A stretch of DNA of 64,000 bases, taken from NCBI GenBank assembly GCA_038373865.1, contig JAXGGA010004699.1, positions 21,428 through 85,427 on the forward strand. The letters run 5' to 3'. This DNA comes from Uloborus plumipes. Its lineage: Eukaryota > Arthropoda > Arachnida > Araneae > Uloboridae. The position numbers were made by a program, and so were the translations under genes. Positions 10,651 to 21,999 of this stretch are shown piece by piece (positions within the stretch are counted from its first letter, which is position 1; each line of letters opens with the position of its first letter). The notes beneath the pieces were generated by a model. That model worked only from the letters and a program-made list of their open reading frames with translations, ran no database searches and was not told where the DNA came from.

Positions 10651-11033
10651 CAGAATAAAAATTCAAAACGCATTTTAAATCTATAGAATAGAACTTTCTT
10701 GATATGTAACATGACTTTTTTACGACAGGTTTGAGTTTCAAGGTCCTGAATTTCCTGATTTTTGACCTTAAATATCTTAATACACATCCCCTTAGAATTT
10801 CTTTAAAAATATATATTTCATAGCTCTGAAACTATTCTTCCCCTACAGCAAAACTTACGCTGGGATTTCAATGGCAGGCTACTGTAAAAAAAACAGAAGT
10901 TTTCATATATTTCGGTAGATGTTTTGCTTTTTAAGGAGCTACTGACGGATAGATCCAAGGGATAAAGTTTGTCCTGGGAAATGTGGAAGAAATGAAAGCA
11001 AAGCGAGTTCTTTTCTTTAGAAAATCCAATCAA
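10651..11033. other. Unassigned intron sequence
   Basis: No feature supported; small frames on the minus strand lack any motif. Confidence 0.3.
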
Positions 11034-13286
11034 CCCATCAATGAATGACATTTCTTTTTCCAAAGATATTTTGTTACAAATATCTTACTGGTTACAAATA
11101 GTGTTTAATGGACCAGGAAAAATATTTTAAAAAATATCATGTAAAAATAATTTTTTTATTAAGAAAAGAAAAATCATCCCTAAAAAGGGACGCTAGGCAC
11201 TAGAGGGTGCATACTTTTTTACTTTTTTTTCTGATTACGATATAAGGTTTAAAAAGACATTTTATAAGAAGAAATAAAAGCAGCAATTAACATAAACTGG
11301 GAAGCTGGGAATAATGTTAAACACTACACTTAGCGTTTTGTTCCGGAGATTGTGAACGATGTAATCTCTTCTCTATCTCTTCTCTATCTCTATCTCTACT
11401 CTCTACTAATAATAAAGCTGAAGGTTTGTCTCTCTTTCTGTCCTTCTGTCTTTCCTTCTGTCCTTCTGTCTGTCTGTTACGCGCGTAGCTCCAAAACCGT
11501 TCGGTCGATTTTCATGCCACTTGGTACAAAATTAGTTTGTAGCATGTAGTTTTGCACCTCGAAGCGATTTTTCGAAAATTCCATTTCGTTCTTTTTCTAT
11601 TCGAATTCTTAGCGGAAATTCGATAAAATAGGGAAGAAATATTTCACACACATTTTCAAGTCTTATGTCATTCGAAAGCTTGAAATTTTCTGCACAAAAT
11701 GAAGTTTTTTCGAAGTTTCTATTATCATCAGGAGAGCTGTACCAATTGTTTTTAGAATCCCGAAATTCAAGGCTTACCTTCAGTAAAGCAAGCCAAACGA
11801 TTCTAAAATGGTTGAGCTTTAGAATAAAATTTGTTTAAAAAGAGGATAAAATTAATTATTTTATCAACGGAAATCAACTTTTCATGTTGTTACTATGGTT
11901 ACGTGTTCATACTTATTTTTGTTTCTTTCTTTTTCCAGGGTTGCCAGCGTCAATCTTCGTAGGCTACGGCCAGACGTAGTATTTTTGATTCTACGGTAGT
12001 ATTTTTTTGGCCCAAATAAAGAGCGTAGTATTTTTCTGGCAACCCTGTTTCCAATATACTAATGACTTAATTAAAAGATTTAGCGGATTTTTTTTTTTTC
12101 ATTTTCATAGATTTCGCATTTCAGCAACATTGATTTTGGCAACGTTTGGAAACAGTAGTATTTTGTAATATTTTTTTTATAGGAGGCGTAGTATTTTTTT
12201 GTTCCAATTCTCTGGCAACCCTGTCTTTTTCCCGGTGAAGATGCTTTGGGACCCTGCTTGGCGCGTTTTCAAAAAGTCAACTACGCAAAATAGCTAGGGT
12301 TACCACGCTTGGCGCGCCTATCGTTCATTTAGCGAGAAAAGGGTACCTAAAGCACAGATTAACGAAATATCGTATCAATTGCGATATTGCATCGTTTTTT
12401 TTAAGTGTTTCATTTCGGAAAATGTATTGTTTTGTTTTTTAAGCTAGGAAAGAAAACTTTCTTCTTCTTTTAAACTTTGGTAATATTTCTGTTGGTTCCT
12501 GTTATCAACAAAATTGTTCTTATTTTCTCTTTTGGCTTATTTTTGTCCATCTCCCTTGGGGTTGCATTCGAATGTTCCAAGGGGGTGTTTTACCCCATTT
12601 ATCGGGTAAATCAGTGTTTTCAATGCAAGGTGATATGAATTGGTTAACAAAAGTGATATGAATTGGCGCGACCACTTGGCGATATATCGCCAAGCTTTTT
12701 ATCGCCAAGTATTTGACGCCAATTGGCGAAAAAAATTTTTTTTTTTTTTTTTTAGGTTTAATTTGGCGCTGTTGGCGATATTTTGCGAAAAATCCACTGA
12801 ATGATGTTAAAATTGATGATATTTAGGAGATTAATCATTGTAAAACATTTTTTTGCATTATTTCGTGGCAAACTAGGGATATAAATGTTTGAACTGTTAT
12901 CTTGCTCACTCCAAGCACTATTTCAGCACTTAAGGCATCTACTAAGAAATTTACACGTAAAAATAAGTAGCGTGGGGTCCATACCAGATTTTTATATCAT
13001 ACTTTGAAGAGCATTTTTTCTGCGATATCAATTATTTTACAAATAAACTTTTAATTTTATACCACGGGCAAAGCCGTGCGGGTACCGCTAGTTCTTGATA
13101 AAGATCATATTAAAACGGCTATATAATACACTTTACAATGGTTATGTGCTGTAATATGTTAATAATGAATTGAAACAATACCAAAGTAATAACTGAACAC
13201 TGTTATTTGGTTGAAATGTTCATTTTTGGAAAATTCAGATACACTTTTTGGACCGTCCCTAAAAAGAGACGCTAGGCATTAATGGG
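11034..13286. mobile_element. piggyBac-type MITE, copy 1, interrupted by a Helitron
   Basis: The right end GGCATTAATGGG is followed by TTAA (13287-13290). The left end CCCATCAATGAATGACA is preceded by TCAA, a one-base decay of TTAA. About 526 bp remain after removing the Helitron at 11365-13091. The sequence matches the uninterrupted copy at 45319-45794, including CTGGTTACAAATAGTGTTTA. Non-coding. Confidence 0.85.
11365..13091 (+). mobile_element. Non-autonomous Helitron, copy 1
   Basis: Starts TC (an expanded TCTCTA run, then CTACTAATAATAAAGC) and ends CCGCTAG. A CACGG-GCAAAG-CCGTG hairpin lies just upstream of the end. It sits between A (11364) and T (13092), with no target duplication, as expected for Helitrons. 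Comparison with the uninterrupted piggyBac MITE at 45319 confirms both boundaries. It encodes no Rep/helicase. Copy 2 is at 23466-25144. Confidence 0.92.
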
Positions 13287-13290
13287 TTAA

Positions 13291-13527
13291 TGTAGATATG
13301 TAATCAATGCTTATCTTGCATAAGAGCCATTCCATGTCAGATCAATCACCTTCTTAACCTCACCATTTTCAATTTTAACAAAATTAGGTTTGAGGGACAC
13401 ATGTGACGAGATAAGTAATCCTGCCAATTTTTACATATTTATTTAAAACATGGTATGAAATACGGGGCTGTAATAAAAAGCAAAAAGTGTGAAAAATAGA
13501 TAAAAAGTGGTAACATGCTAATGACTA
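13291..13527. other. Decayed GGGTCATTCCA-type fragment
   Basis: AGCCATTCCATGTCAGATCA near 13325 and the following 110 bp resemble 6950-7050. Only one end is present. Confidence 0.4.
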
Positions 13528-13530
13528 TAA

Positions 13531-13674
13531 GGGCCATGCTCCACATCGACGTAAAGCAGAAAAAATAGGCAGAAGCGTAAAAGGGATTCAATGGTGTTCC
13601 TATGGAAAGTACCCGGATTTTCGGTTTCTGCCTTCAGTTTCGGTCGCGTTTTACGCTGATGTGGAGCATGGCCC
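13531..13674. mobile_element. 144-bp Harbinger-like MITE, copy 1, duplication TAA
   Basis: Termini GGGCCATGCTCCACATC and its reverse complement, flanked by TAA at 13528-13530 and 13675-13677. The core word ATGGTGTTCCTATGGAAAGT is identical in the second 144-bp copy at 38595-38738. The 3-bp TNA duplication and GGG start suit PIF/Harbinger. Confidence 0.8.
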
Positions 13675-13677
13675 TAA

Positions 13678-14063
13678 CTTCGCTCCAAATAAAAGCAGAA
13701 CTATAATTAGGAACTATAATTAGGAGTGAAGAATCATAATTAGGAGCGTTTTGAAATTTTTGAGCACATTTTGTAAAACAGCCTTCTTTTCTCATATCCT
13801 CTTTTTTTTTAAAAACAAAAAAAAAAATTGGTTATCAAAGAGCTGTTTGAACTTCACATTAAATAGGAGTAATCAACGTTTTATCTCACAAAATAGGCAA
13901 AAAAACCTAGACACGTGTTTCGAACTAATAAGGACCTCCTACCCCCTTTTTTTGGTTTGCAATGGAGTGTGAGCTTTAGTATGAAAAGTCATCCGAGAAA
14001 AGCAAAACGTTGGAGCAGAAGACAGTTTAAATAGTAACAAGAAGTTCTGTCAAGAACTAAACG
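13678..14063. other. Unassigned intron sequence with repeated GGAACTATAATTAGGAG words
   Basis: A short direct repeat (CTATAATTAGGA, three near-copies at 13701-13745) is the only structure noticed. Confidence 0.35.
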
Positions 14064-15632
14064 AGCCTACTTTCCCGTACATCGACATCGGCATTCTAGC
14101 ATCTAATCAATATTCTCTTGAATATCTGAAACTGAAAATTATGTCAAACATACCTTTATAGCACTTAAAGCTGATTTCTAAAAGCAAAATATACCCCTCT
14201 CATAAGATGAAATGGACACGTAAAAAGTAAATAAACGAGTAAATAAAGTTTTGTCGCACCTTTTAAAGAATGTAACTGTTATAGTTCTTCCGTAGAAAAA
14301 TTTCACAATCGTTTTCAAAAGAAAAAACAGAATAAATAAAATAAAAGTACGAAGAACATCAAAACACATTTTATCAAAGAAAGAAAAAAAACCTCGTTCG
14401 TTAATAAAATGTCTCGAATTTTATTTTTAATCCGTTGCCAGTTGTTAAATATAAATAAAGAATAAAATGCTCTAGGGAATGAACAATTTTTGTAATAAAA
14501 AAAATATCGTCTGCCAAAAAAAAATAAATAAATAAAAATAATAATAATTAATTAAACAAAAAAATGAATAAATAAACAAAAAATCGTCTGCCCAGTCAGT
14601 CTTTTTTTTCTGAGCCTTCATTTCCGCCATGTTTGCGGAGTCGGAGTCGGAATCAGAGTCCTCACAGAAGATTTTTCAGAAAAGTACTTAACATACATTT
14701 TTTATCAAAACCGTTTTCTTACAAAGTTAGTTTGAAGGATATCCGCCATTAAGTTCAGAATCAACATTCAATTTAAATTTCCCAGTAGGCGCTCATGTTA
14801 AAAAAATTTCTGAATGGTTCATCATTGAACGAAAAATGGTTCAAATTGAAAAGTGAAGTATGGGAATGAGTCTCTCCGAGATCTTTCGAACAAAAAAAGT
14901 TTATTCAATTCAGACGGTTCACTTAAAAGTTATTAGGCGGAGAAAGGTAGCTTGAACGGTTCAATGTTGAACGAAAAAATGTTCACATTGAAAATTTAAA
15001 TACGGTAATGAACTATCCTTGCCGATATCTTTCGAACAAAAAAAAAGTTTGTTTAAATCGGACTGTTCACTCAAAAGTTATTAGGGGTGACAGCTTGTTT
15101 GAACGGTTCAATGTTGAACGAAAAATTGTTCAAATCGAAAATGTAGATACGGGTATGAAGTATCCTTGAAAAGATCTTTCGAACAAAAAAAAGTTTGTTC
15201 AAATCGGACTGTTCATTCAAAAGTTAGTACGCGGGACCGGTTGTTTGAACGGCTCAAAGTTGAACCAAAAATTGTTCAAATCAAAAAATCAAATATGGGA
15301 ATGAGCTGTACTCGCCGAGATCTTTCCAACAAAAAAAAGTTTGTCCAAATCGAAATGTTCATTCAAAAGTTATTTGGGGGGGACAGACAGACCGACCGAC
15401 CGACCGACAGACCGACACACAAATTCCCCATCTCAATACCCTACTTTCAAATTTTTATTTTTTCGATGTTCATTTTACCTTTTTATTTTTTTAACTTGGC
15501 GATATTTTTTGGACTTGGCGATATTTTTTTAACTTGGCGATATTTTTTGGACTTGGCGATATTTTCTAGATGCATTAAGCTACTTTTAATACTCTTTTCG
15601 TCTTTCTTTTATTTTTAACGGGAAAGTAGGCT
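14064..15632 (+). repeat. Large dispersed repeat, copy B, opposite orientation to copy A
   Basis: Begins AGCCTACTTTCCCGT and ends ACGGGAAAGTAGGCT. Contains about four tandem blocks of roughly 130-145 bp, each with a 'gttcaaatcggactgttcattcaaaagttatt' theme, then a GACAGACAGACCGACC run (15382-15413) and four TTGGCGATATTTTTT words. Copy A (3558-4670) is the same sequence on the other strand. A forward frame runs through the blocks only because their length and composition allow it; no domain is recognised. Confidence 0.75.
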
Positions 15633-15676
15633 AAAAACGGGAGATTAGCAAAATAAACAAGACAAAATGATAACTA

Positions 15677-15870
15677 TACTTCGAAGCAGTTTAACTTGGC
15701 AGTGACGTCACTACGGGCGGAGCCAACAGCGTGACGTTAGCCTATGAAAAACGAGCTAGATAAAACGTCACAGCCTACTTGGCGAATTAGAGAAGACCGC
15801 TGACTGCTTGTGAGCTCTTATTGGCTCCGCCCGTAGTGACGTCACTGACAAGTTAAACTGCTGCGAAGTA
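15677..15870. mobile_element. 194-bp Tc1/mariner-like MITE carrying TGACGTCA in both arms
   Basis: Arms of about 50 bp: left TACTTCGAAGCAGTTTAACT, right its near reverse complement. TA lies on both sides (15675-15676, 15871-15872). Each arm contains the palindrome TGACGTCA followed by CTACGGGCGG or its complement. Confidence 0.8.
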
Positions 15871-15872
15871 TA

Positions 15873-17059
15873 GAGCCGCAATTTATTACATAATACCATC
15901 GAGAAAAAACCGTTAAGTAATAAATTTCCAAAAAAAATTCATAGATAATAAGTATTGTCGAATGAATGAAACCACTTATGAATAAATTAGTAATAAATTT
16001 GTTAATGGCAAGAAAATATGTACCGAAGCAGTTGTAACATATAGAAAAATGCAGACCAGTAACAGAATAAAATTAAAATAATTGAAACTAGTTGAACACA
16101 AAATAAAATATACAGACAGAAAAAAAAAAATAAAATAAAGTACAGATAAATAACAGGAGTTGGAAAGGACAAGCTACCAATTTAAATTAAAGAAGAAAAA
16201 AATTATAAAAATCTAAGAGGAAAAATACGGCATTGCAGCAAGATCATTAACTAAATTCTAAAAGATAATTAGCCAACGGTTCCTCAGAATGTGGAAAGAC
16301 TCCCAAAAATCAAGATTCGACGGATTTGGATATTTTTTAATAATTTGATAGGAGGGGGGGAGTAAAAAACATATTTGAATCCCAACAGTGTTGAACAGTT
16401 GCTGACCTATTTAGCCGTTGTTTTTTCGCATAATTTTGAAGCTTTTTCAAGGGAAATTTTAAAGAGCATCGGGTCTGCCCAATGTATCCAATCCCGCATT
16501 TGCAATTAATTTTATAAATTCCACAACACTATTAAGAAGATTAATGAAACTTTCATTAATCCTATTTAATTTTTCAAGCACAAACATATTTGAAGGGCTT
16601 GGAAGATGAAGGGAATAAGTTACATTTTTAAAAAATGAACACTCTGTACAATGGTAAGCAATGGATACAAGTAAGCAAATAAAACTTGGTACATCAAACA
16701 GTAGATGGTGAATAGACCAATTTTCATACGCACGCTAACGACAAAACCAGAAAACAAAAAAGCTGCAACAACTGTAACAATAAAAATTTGAACTGTAATT
16801 ACTCGCAAGTTTCTGTTTTGTCACATAACTCCTTCCTCTCCACAGTCCTTCATTGATTCGATTCAAACTTTACTCTATTCAATTATTGAATTGAACTGAA
16901 ACTTCAGTATGTGCAAATATAAGTGTGTTTTTTTTTTTCACTGTACTATTTTCATTATGAACGTACAAGCAAAATATATGTTTTCCTTCGAACATTTTCT
17001 TCATATTTAACTGTCGTAAAAATGAGTTTTTAATCTTCATTTTCCCCTTTATTTTTCAG
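15873..17059. other. Unassigned AT-rich intron before the transmembrane exon
   Basis: No repeat boundary recognised. A polypyrimidine tract (TTTTCCCCTTTATTTTTCAG) ends at 17059. Confidence 0.45.
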
Positions 17060-17141
17060 GCTTAAAACTCATAGAAATGTCTTTGATCATCACATTGGCC
17101 TTTCTTGTTGTCTTCATCATAGCTGGTATTCTTGCTTATAG
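17060..17141 (+). CDS. Receptor guanylate cyclase exon: transmembrane helix
   Basis: An 82-bp exon that encodes GLKLIEM, then about 20 hydrophobic residues (SLIITLAFLVVFIIAGILAY), then the start of the basic stop-transfer. This is the single membrane span that separates the ligand-binding ectodomain from the cytoplasmic part. It enters in phase 1 (completing Gly from the exon at 4978-5110) and leaves in phase 2; the next exon's first base completes an Arg codon. Acceptor TTTTTCAG and donor GTATGT are strong. An isolated hydrophobic exon would be weak evidence; the position and phase fit make it convincing. Confidence 0.88.
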
Positions 17142-17391
17142 GTATGTTACTTGAATTAAAGTTCAATGTCCTCTGTTATAGTATACTCGCCACTACAGCT
17201 ATTTCAATACGTAGCTCTAAAAATAGCTTCCAAACAAAATGAAAGAGTAGAAAACTGATTTCAAGCGAGTGGGACTTCTAGCTCTACAAACAAATGTGTA
17301 GCTGAAAAATCCATTTTTAGCCTCCCTAAGTGAGCGATAAAGAGTACTATCGTGACGTATGTAAAAATGAACATGTCTCACATAAAGCAAA
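17142..17391. other. Start of the 9.7-kb intron
   Basis: No repeat boundary recognised before the nested elements beginning at 17392. Confidence 0.35.
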
Positions 17392-17522
17392 GTAACCGCC
17401 CCTAAGCCAGGGCTAAGGCAGAAACATCGCCAACTCGTTTATTCTACTCTATCACTGGATGGAATGGACGAGTTGGCGGTGGGCAGGCAGGGGGGTTGGC
17501 AGGGCTAAGGCATGTTACTTAC

Positions 17523-18755
17523 TAGAGATGAGTTCGGGCTTACTTTTGAAGGCCCGAGCCCGAGAATTTTTAATCCGAGCCCGAGTGATATTGTCCTGTT
17601 TTGAGCCCGAGCCCGAGTGTATCAAACATCAATATACAGGGTGTCCACTCCTATCGTGGACCAATAGCTAATTTCTTAACCGTTAGAGATAAGCATATAG
17701 TTCATTTGGGAAAAAATCTCTAAATTACGAAAGGAATTTTGGGTCTATTCAATGTTTTTCAAAAAATCAAATTTTGAAAAAGTTACGAAATTTAAATTTT
17801 TATACAGCCCCCCAGTCCTATCAATCATGTTTAGTAAAACATTCTTGACACTGTAATGTTTAAAACTAAAAAAAAATCACTCTTCTACCATAAAAATTGA
17901 CCGAGTTATGACGTTTTGAAAAATCAAGATTTTGAAGGATTTCGCATACGGTCCCTTCAGCGATCTCTCGATGACGTCATGAAATAATGCAAAATCTTGA
18001 TTTTTCAAAACGTCATAACTCGGTCAATTTTTGTCGTAGAACAGTGATTTTTTTAAGTTTTAAACGTTACAGTGTCAAGAATGTTTTACTAAATATGATT
18101 GATAGGACTGGGGGGCTGTATAAAAATCTAAATTTCGTAACTCTTTCAAAATTTGATTTTTTGAAAAACATTGAATAGAGCCAAAATTCCTTTCGTAATT
18201 TAGAGATTTTTTCCCAAATGAACTATATGCTTATCTCTAATTGTTAAGAAATTAGCTATTGGTCCACGATAGGAGTGGACACCCTGTATATTTTTAATTT
18301 CCACTTGGGATGCACTGCAATATGGTATATCGTAATAGCAATCGCAAATATATTATAAGTGGGTGCTATCTTTTTGAATTATTATTATTATTATTATTAT
18401 TTTAATTTTTCATGTGCAACAATTATCAATTGAACCAGCCCAGCAGATCGCTTGCTTTCCGATGTGCGGAAGCTGAGAAACGATGTATGGGAGTGGGAGA
18501 TAAGGTGATAGATGTCATTTCTCTGAAACTCTTCCAGAACAAAGCCAATTCTGCCACTAAGAAAAACTGTTCTTACGCTCTTTAAGTACCCCAATATTTT
18601 ATTCCGTGAACGTTGTATTAGTATAAAAACTGACTATCTTAATACGAGATCGAGCCCGAGCCCGAAAACTGCTTGAAGTTAAAGGGCCCGAGTCCGTCTC
18701 GGGTTCGGGCTCGGGCTCGGGCTTTCGGGCTCGGGCCGAGCCCGGCTCATCTCTA
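17523..18755. mobile_element. hAT MITE with (CCCGAG)n arms, duplication TTACTTAC
   Basis: Left TAGAGATGAGTTCGGGC, right GCCCGGCTCATCTCTA. Runs of CCCGAG/CTCGGG occupy both subterminal regions (17551-17620, 18645-18745). TTACTTAC at 17515-17522 and 18756-18763 is a perfect 8-bp duplication. A second foldback is inserted inside. Also contains an (ATT)n microsatellite near 18378-18402. Confidence 0.88.
17637..18286. mobile_element. 650-bp foldback, termini CAGGGTGTCCACTCCTATCG
   Basis: The two arms (17637-17960 and about 17985-18286) are nearly perfect complements around a short spacer with GATGACGTCATG. TATA flanks both sides. The frames inside are mirror images. It lies inside the hAT MITE, so it is the youngest of the three. 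Confidence 0.88.
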
Positions 18756-18793
18756 TTACTTACTGCCTTAGCCCTGGCTTAGGGGTGGTTACT

Positions 18794-19146
18794 CACTGCT
18801 TCATAGCCGAACTTTGCCTCAAAATTTTCGAGTTGTACCGTACCAAGTGCGATCGCTCGCTGGTGTTCTAATTTCACATTAGCAAGGCTTCACTAGATAG
18901 CGTTTTATACAGGCTGCTTCATTTGATCAAAATCCTTGGGATAAAAACGGAGGTCCTTGTTCAGCGACATCTATCGAATTTTATGGTAACTAACATTTCT
19001 ACAAATCAGATAATAAAAGACAAAATTAAAAGTTAATTTGTTGGCGACCATTTTACAATTTGGCATTCAATTCTATTTTAGTATATTTTAACGTTATTTA
19101 ATAGCTTGTTTTATTTGTTTGTTTATTCTGCATTTTAACGGCTTGC
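18794..19146. other. Intron sequence with a dispersed repeat fragment
   Basis: AGGCTTCACTAGATAGCGTT (from about 18881), and the sequence after it, is the reverse complement of a segment at about 25610-25660, indicating an otherwise unplaced repeat family. Confidence 0.45.
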
Positions 19147-19498
19147 TGTGACACCCGATTAAAGAGATAGTTGTTATCAAACATTTATTGACTTGATTAG
19201 ATTACTATTTACAAAAATGCTATGTACAAAGAGGAAAAAGATTGGCACGCATCCTGTTGATGCGGAGGTTGTGCTCGAAGTGAAGCTTGAGGGGTCGAGA
19301 CCCAAAAAAGGGATGCAGCTCGTAGCTTCCCATTGGCCAATGTCCACATGCACAGGTCGTGGTGTACACGTGATGTACACGTGAATGTGTGGGTGAGTTT
19401 TTTCTCATTGGTTGGCGTTCACGTGCACAGCGCGTGGTGTGCATGTGTTGTGAACGTGATACATGGCTATGTGTGGGAAACAACTGATGGACGCTGCA
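19147..19498 (-). mobile_element. Ty3/Gypsy 3' LTR (about 350 bp)
   Basis: On the minus strand the LTR starts TGCAGCGTCCATCAG at 19498, directly after a purine tract (AGGAGGGGAG, 19501-19510), and ends near ...GTGTCACA at 19147-19149. A second partial copy of the same sequence lies at 19943-20114. The LTR left boundary is inferred from the TG...CA rule. Confidence 0.65.
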
Positions 19499-19531
19499 TA
19501 CTCCCCTCCTAGCGACAGCGATTATTTTTCA

Positions 19532-19935
19532 TTTTTTTGACGTATGAAACCAATCCGGGAAACGAACTTTACGTCCCGAACGGGTTGTTTGATGTGTAGG
19601 TTCTGTAGTGCTAGGCTGCACTACTGAAGGCTGAGGTGCTGCAGTGGGAGTAGTAACTGTAGAACATGGATCAGGTGCTGGAGGTTTCACAATGTATGCA
19701 GGTTTTAATCTGTCAATGGAGACAGAAACTACCTTACCATTGACGTCGATATCGAACACCTAGTTATTGCGTTTGATGACTCGGTAAGGACCATCATACG
19801 GTTGACGCAATGGCTGCTTGACACAATCACAACGTAAAAATACATATTCTGTGGTCAAAATCGACGATGGCACAAAAATTGGTTTGGATCCATGACGCGA
19901 CATTGGTGGAGTGCGAATATGACGCATGCGTCCAT
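19532..19935 (-). pseudogene. Gypsy integrase C-terminal end, broken
   Basis: Minus-strand reading contains SKPIFVPSSIL, QPYDGPYRVIKR, VSIDRLKPAYI and, near the end, TRSGRKVRFPDWF. This is the integrase C-terminal tail typical of arthropod Ty3/Gypsy Pol. One in-frame TAG (19760-19762) interrupts it, and everything N-terminal (protease, reverse transcriptase, RNase H, integrase core) is absent. The next element downstream is the purine tract and LTR, as expected. Confidence 0.85.
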
Positions 19936-19942
19936 CAGTTGT

Positions 19943-20114
19943 TTCCCATTGGCCAATGTCCACATGCACAGGTCGTGGTGTACACGTGATGTACACGTGA
20001 ATGTGTGGGTGAGATTTTTCTCATTGGTTGGCGTTCACGTGCACAGCGCGTGGTGTGCATGTGTTGTGAACGTGATACATGGCTATGTGTGGGAAACAAC
20101 TGATGGACGCTGCA
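19943..20114 (-). repeat. Partial second Gypsy LTR copy
   Basis: Direct repeat of 19328-19498 (CCATTGGCCAATGTCCACAT to GGACGCTGCA), about 170 bp, nearly identical. It abuts the integrase remnant where internal sequence should continue, and about 18 bases at its edge (19928-19947) repeat the LTR start in inverted orientation. This is a rearranged junction and not a normal 5' LTR. Confidence 0.7.
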
Positions 20115-21340
20115 GGCTTATTTTAATTAGTTAGCGAATTATTTTTCATTTTAATTGATTCTAATTATTAATTAACTATGAAACGACACTGGCACCGCAG
20201 AGCGATAAATGGCGATTTTGGAACGATAGTTCCATCAAAACTTTTGATGAGTTTAGATGGTCAAATTAATTTATTTGGCGATTTTTTTTACATTTTAATG
20301 GACATTTTGGAATGACTATGGCACTAATATCTTGAAAAGCACATCAAGAATTTGTTCTCCGTAAAGCTTTTGAGAATATTTCAATAACCGAGATCTTTGG
20401 TAGTATGTACGTTTCAGTTATAGATACGTTTTTTTTAACTTGGCGATGTATTTTCTTACCGCCTAAGCGAAGATTAAAATTTTAAGCTGCATCGTCTTCA
20501 TGGTTGCTTCTTCTCTCTTATTTTGCATTTTAATTTAAATTTCAATGATAATAATGGCTCGATATATTTATTAAACTTATTATGTTATACATGCTAATGG
20601 AGCTTTTGAAGTTGATTTGGCGAGTTTTTTAATAAGAATTCTCACATTATTTCGCAGCTTTTTTTCAGTTGGCCCATTATTTTACTTTCAAGTATTAAAC
20701 GTATGTGTGAAATTAGAAACAAAAAAGGGAAGATTTCGGTGATTGGAAGTCTGGTTATCTTTCACTATTGGCGTTAAATCTTTGTGTCCAATTTATGAGC
20801 GAGGGAAATACTTCCTTCGCAAACATAAACTAAAGAGCAACAAAATAAAGTAATTATCGCCAAAAATTTGGCCACCACAGCAGATTCCCAATTATCGAAA
20901 TATTATCAATGTGTGAAATTTAACATAAAAAGAACATTACCTTTTAATGTTGTGTAAATGAAAACAAAATTTTTCAGTTGGTCGTCGTAATATTGTAGTT
21001 TTGTTTATTTTTTTCGTACTTGTATTGCTCTTTAGTACCAAACGATTATATATGCTCATTTCGTTGTTACTAAAGAAATTAATATGTTTTGTTGTCAATC
21101 GTCCTTCCGTTGAACACCATCGCTTCATTACAGTACATTTCATTCTGGGGCATCAAAATGAAATGTCTCTACGAATAGATTCGCCATTTATCGCTCTGAT
21201 GGGTCAACGCTATCAAAATGAACATCTGAGCTTTTGCGTAGCAATTAAGATCGTGTGAGCAACAATAATGAAACAAAATCGTAAATAGAACAATATTATT
21301 TCATTGCTACATTTTTATTTATCGGCTGCGAATTTAAGCG
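20115..21340. other. Unassigned AT-rich intron
   Basis: A degenerate inverted relationship exists between 20195-20215 (GCAGAGCGATAAATGGCGA) and 21181-21200 (TCGCCATTTATCGCTCTGA), hinting at the ends of an old element of about 1 kb. Nothing coding. Confidence 0.35.
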
Positions 21341-21346
21341 TATCCT

Positions 21347-21445
21347 ATACTATAATACGAGAGATGTTTGCCAAGTCGAAAATCGCCCCAGAATTAATAA
21401 ACTCCGGTAAACTTGGGGGTCTGGGGTTTTTGGCCACGGGGAAAC
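21347..21445 (+). repeat. Dispersed repeat block, copy 1 of 2
   Basis: Shares about 85 bp (TTGCCAAGTCGAAAATCGCC to GGGGTTTTTGGCCACG) with 22613-22710. Function unknown. Confidence 0.7.
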
Positions 21446-21742
21446 GATTGGCGTCGGTTTTGAAGCGCTACGGTCGAACAGTTCGGAGTTACAGATAGGA
21501 TTCATGAAAAGTTTGAGAAGATTTTTTACTACGCCATTTTCTTTATGATTACTCTTATTGTTATACTGTTTCATAGCAACCACGTTTTAACAATGGATTT
21601 CATATTTAATCACATCAGCGTAAATTTATGTTTTTATGGTATTTGGCAAATAATTTTCGGCAACATGTTAGAATTGTTATTGTTTTTGAAATTTAAAAGA
21701 GATCGATCAAAATAAAGTTAGAATTGGGTATGGGCAGCGGTA

Positions 21743-21996
21743 GAGCCGCTATATAGACAGGCCGACGCATCAAGCTTAAGTTTCACCACTTTGGATCCAA
21801 CTTATTAACTTTCACTTTCATTTTTCATTGTTGAGGAAAAAGGGTTACCAGAGCAAAGTTTCGCGACATTGCCAAGCTTTGTTAATTTACGTAAAAAGTT
21901 ACCAAAAAGCGGTAACTGGCCAGAAAAGACAATCCTCACACACGCGCTGGATCCAAAGTGGTAATCTTGATGCGTCGGCTCGTCTATATAGGGGCC
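21743..21996. mobile_element. MITE with GAGCCGCTATATAG termini, copy 1
   Basis: Arms of about 60 bp: left GAGCCGCTATATAGACAGGC, right TCGTCTATATAGGGGCC. Both enclose a GACGCATCAAG...CACTTTGGATCC block. TA precedes the left end; the right flank has decayed to TG. The second copy (43610-43894) lies in the opposite orientation. Confidence 0.75.
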
Positions 21997-21999
21997 TGA

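Larger units (their letters stand above)
17392..18793. mobile_element. CCCCTAAGCC element, outermost of a three-level nest
   Basis: Left terminus AGTAACCGCCCCTAAGCCAG and right terminus its reverse complement with one change. Single ends of the same family occur at 6395-6432 and 45953-45977. Most of its present length is the inserted hAT element. Superfamily unassigned. Confidence 0.65.

Noticed and set aside
15166..15618. 150-codon frame with RQTDRPTDRPT
   Set aside because: Repeat translation in the large dispersed element; the matching frame in copy A is disrupted differently.
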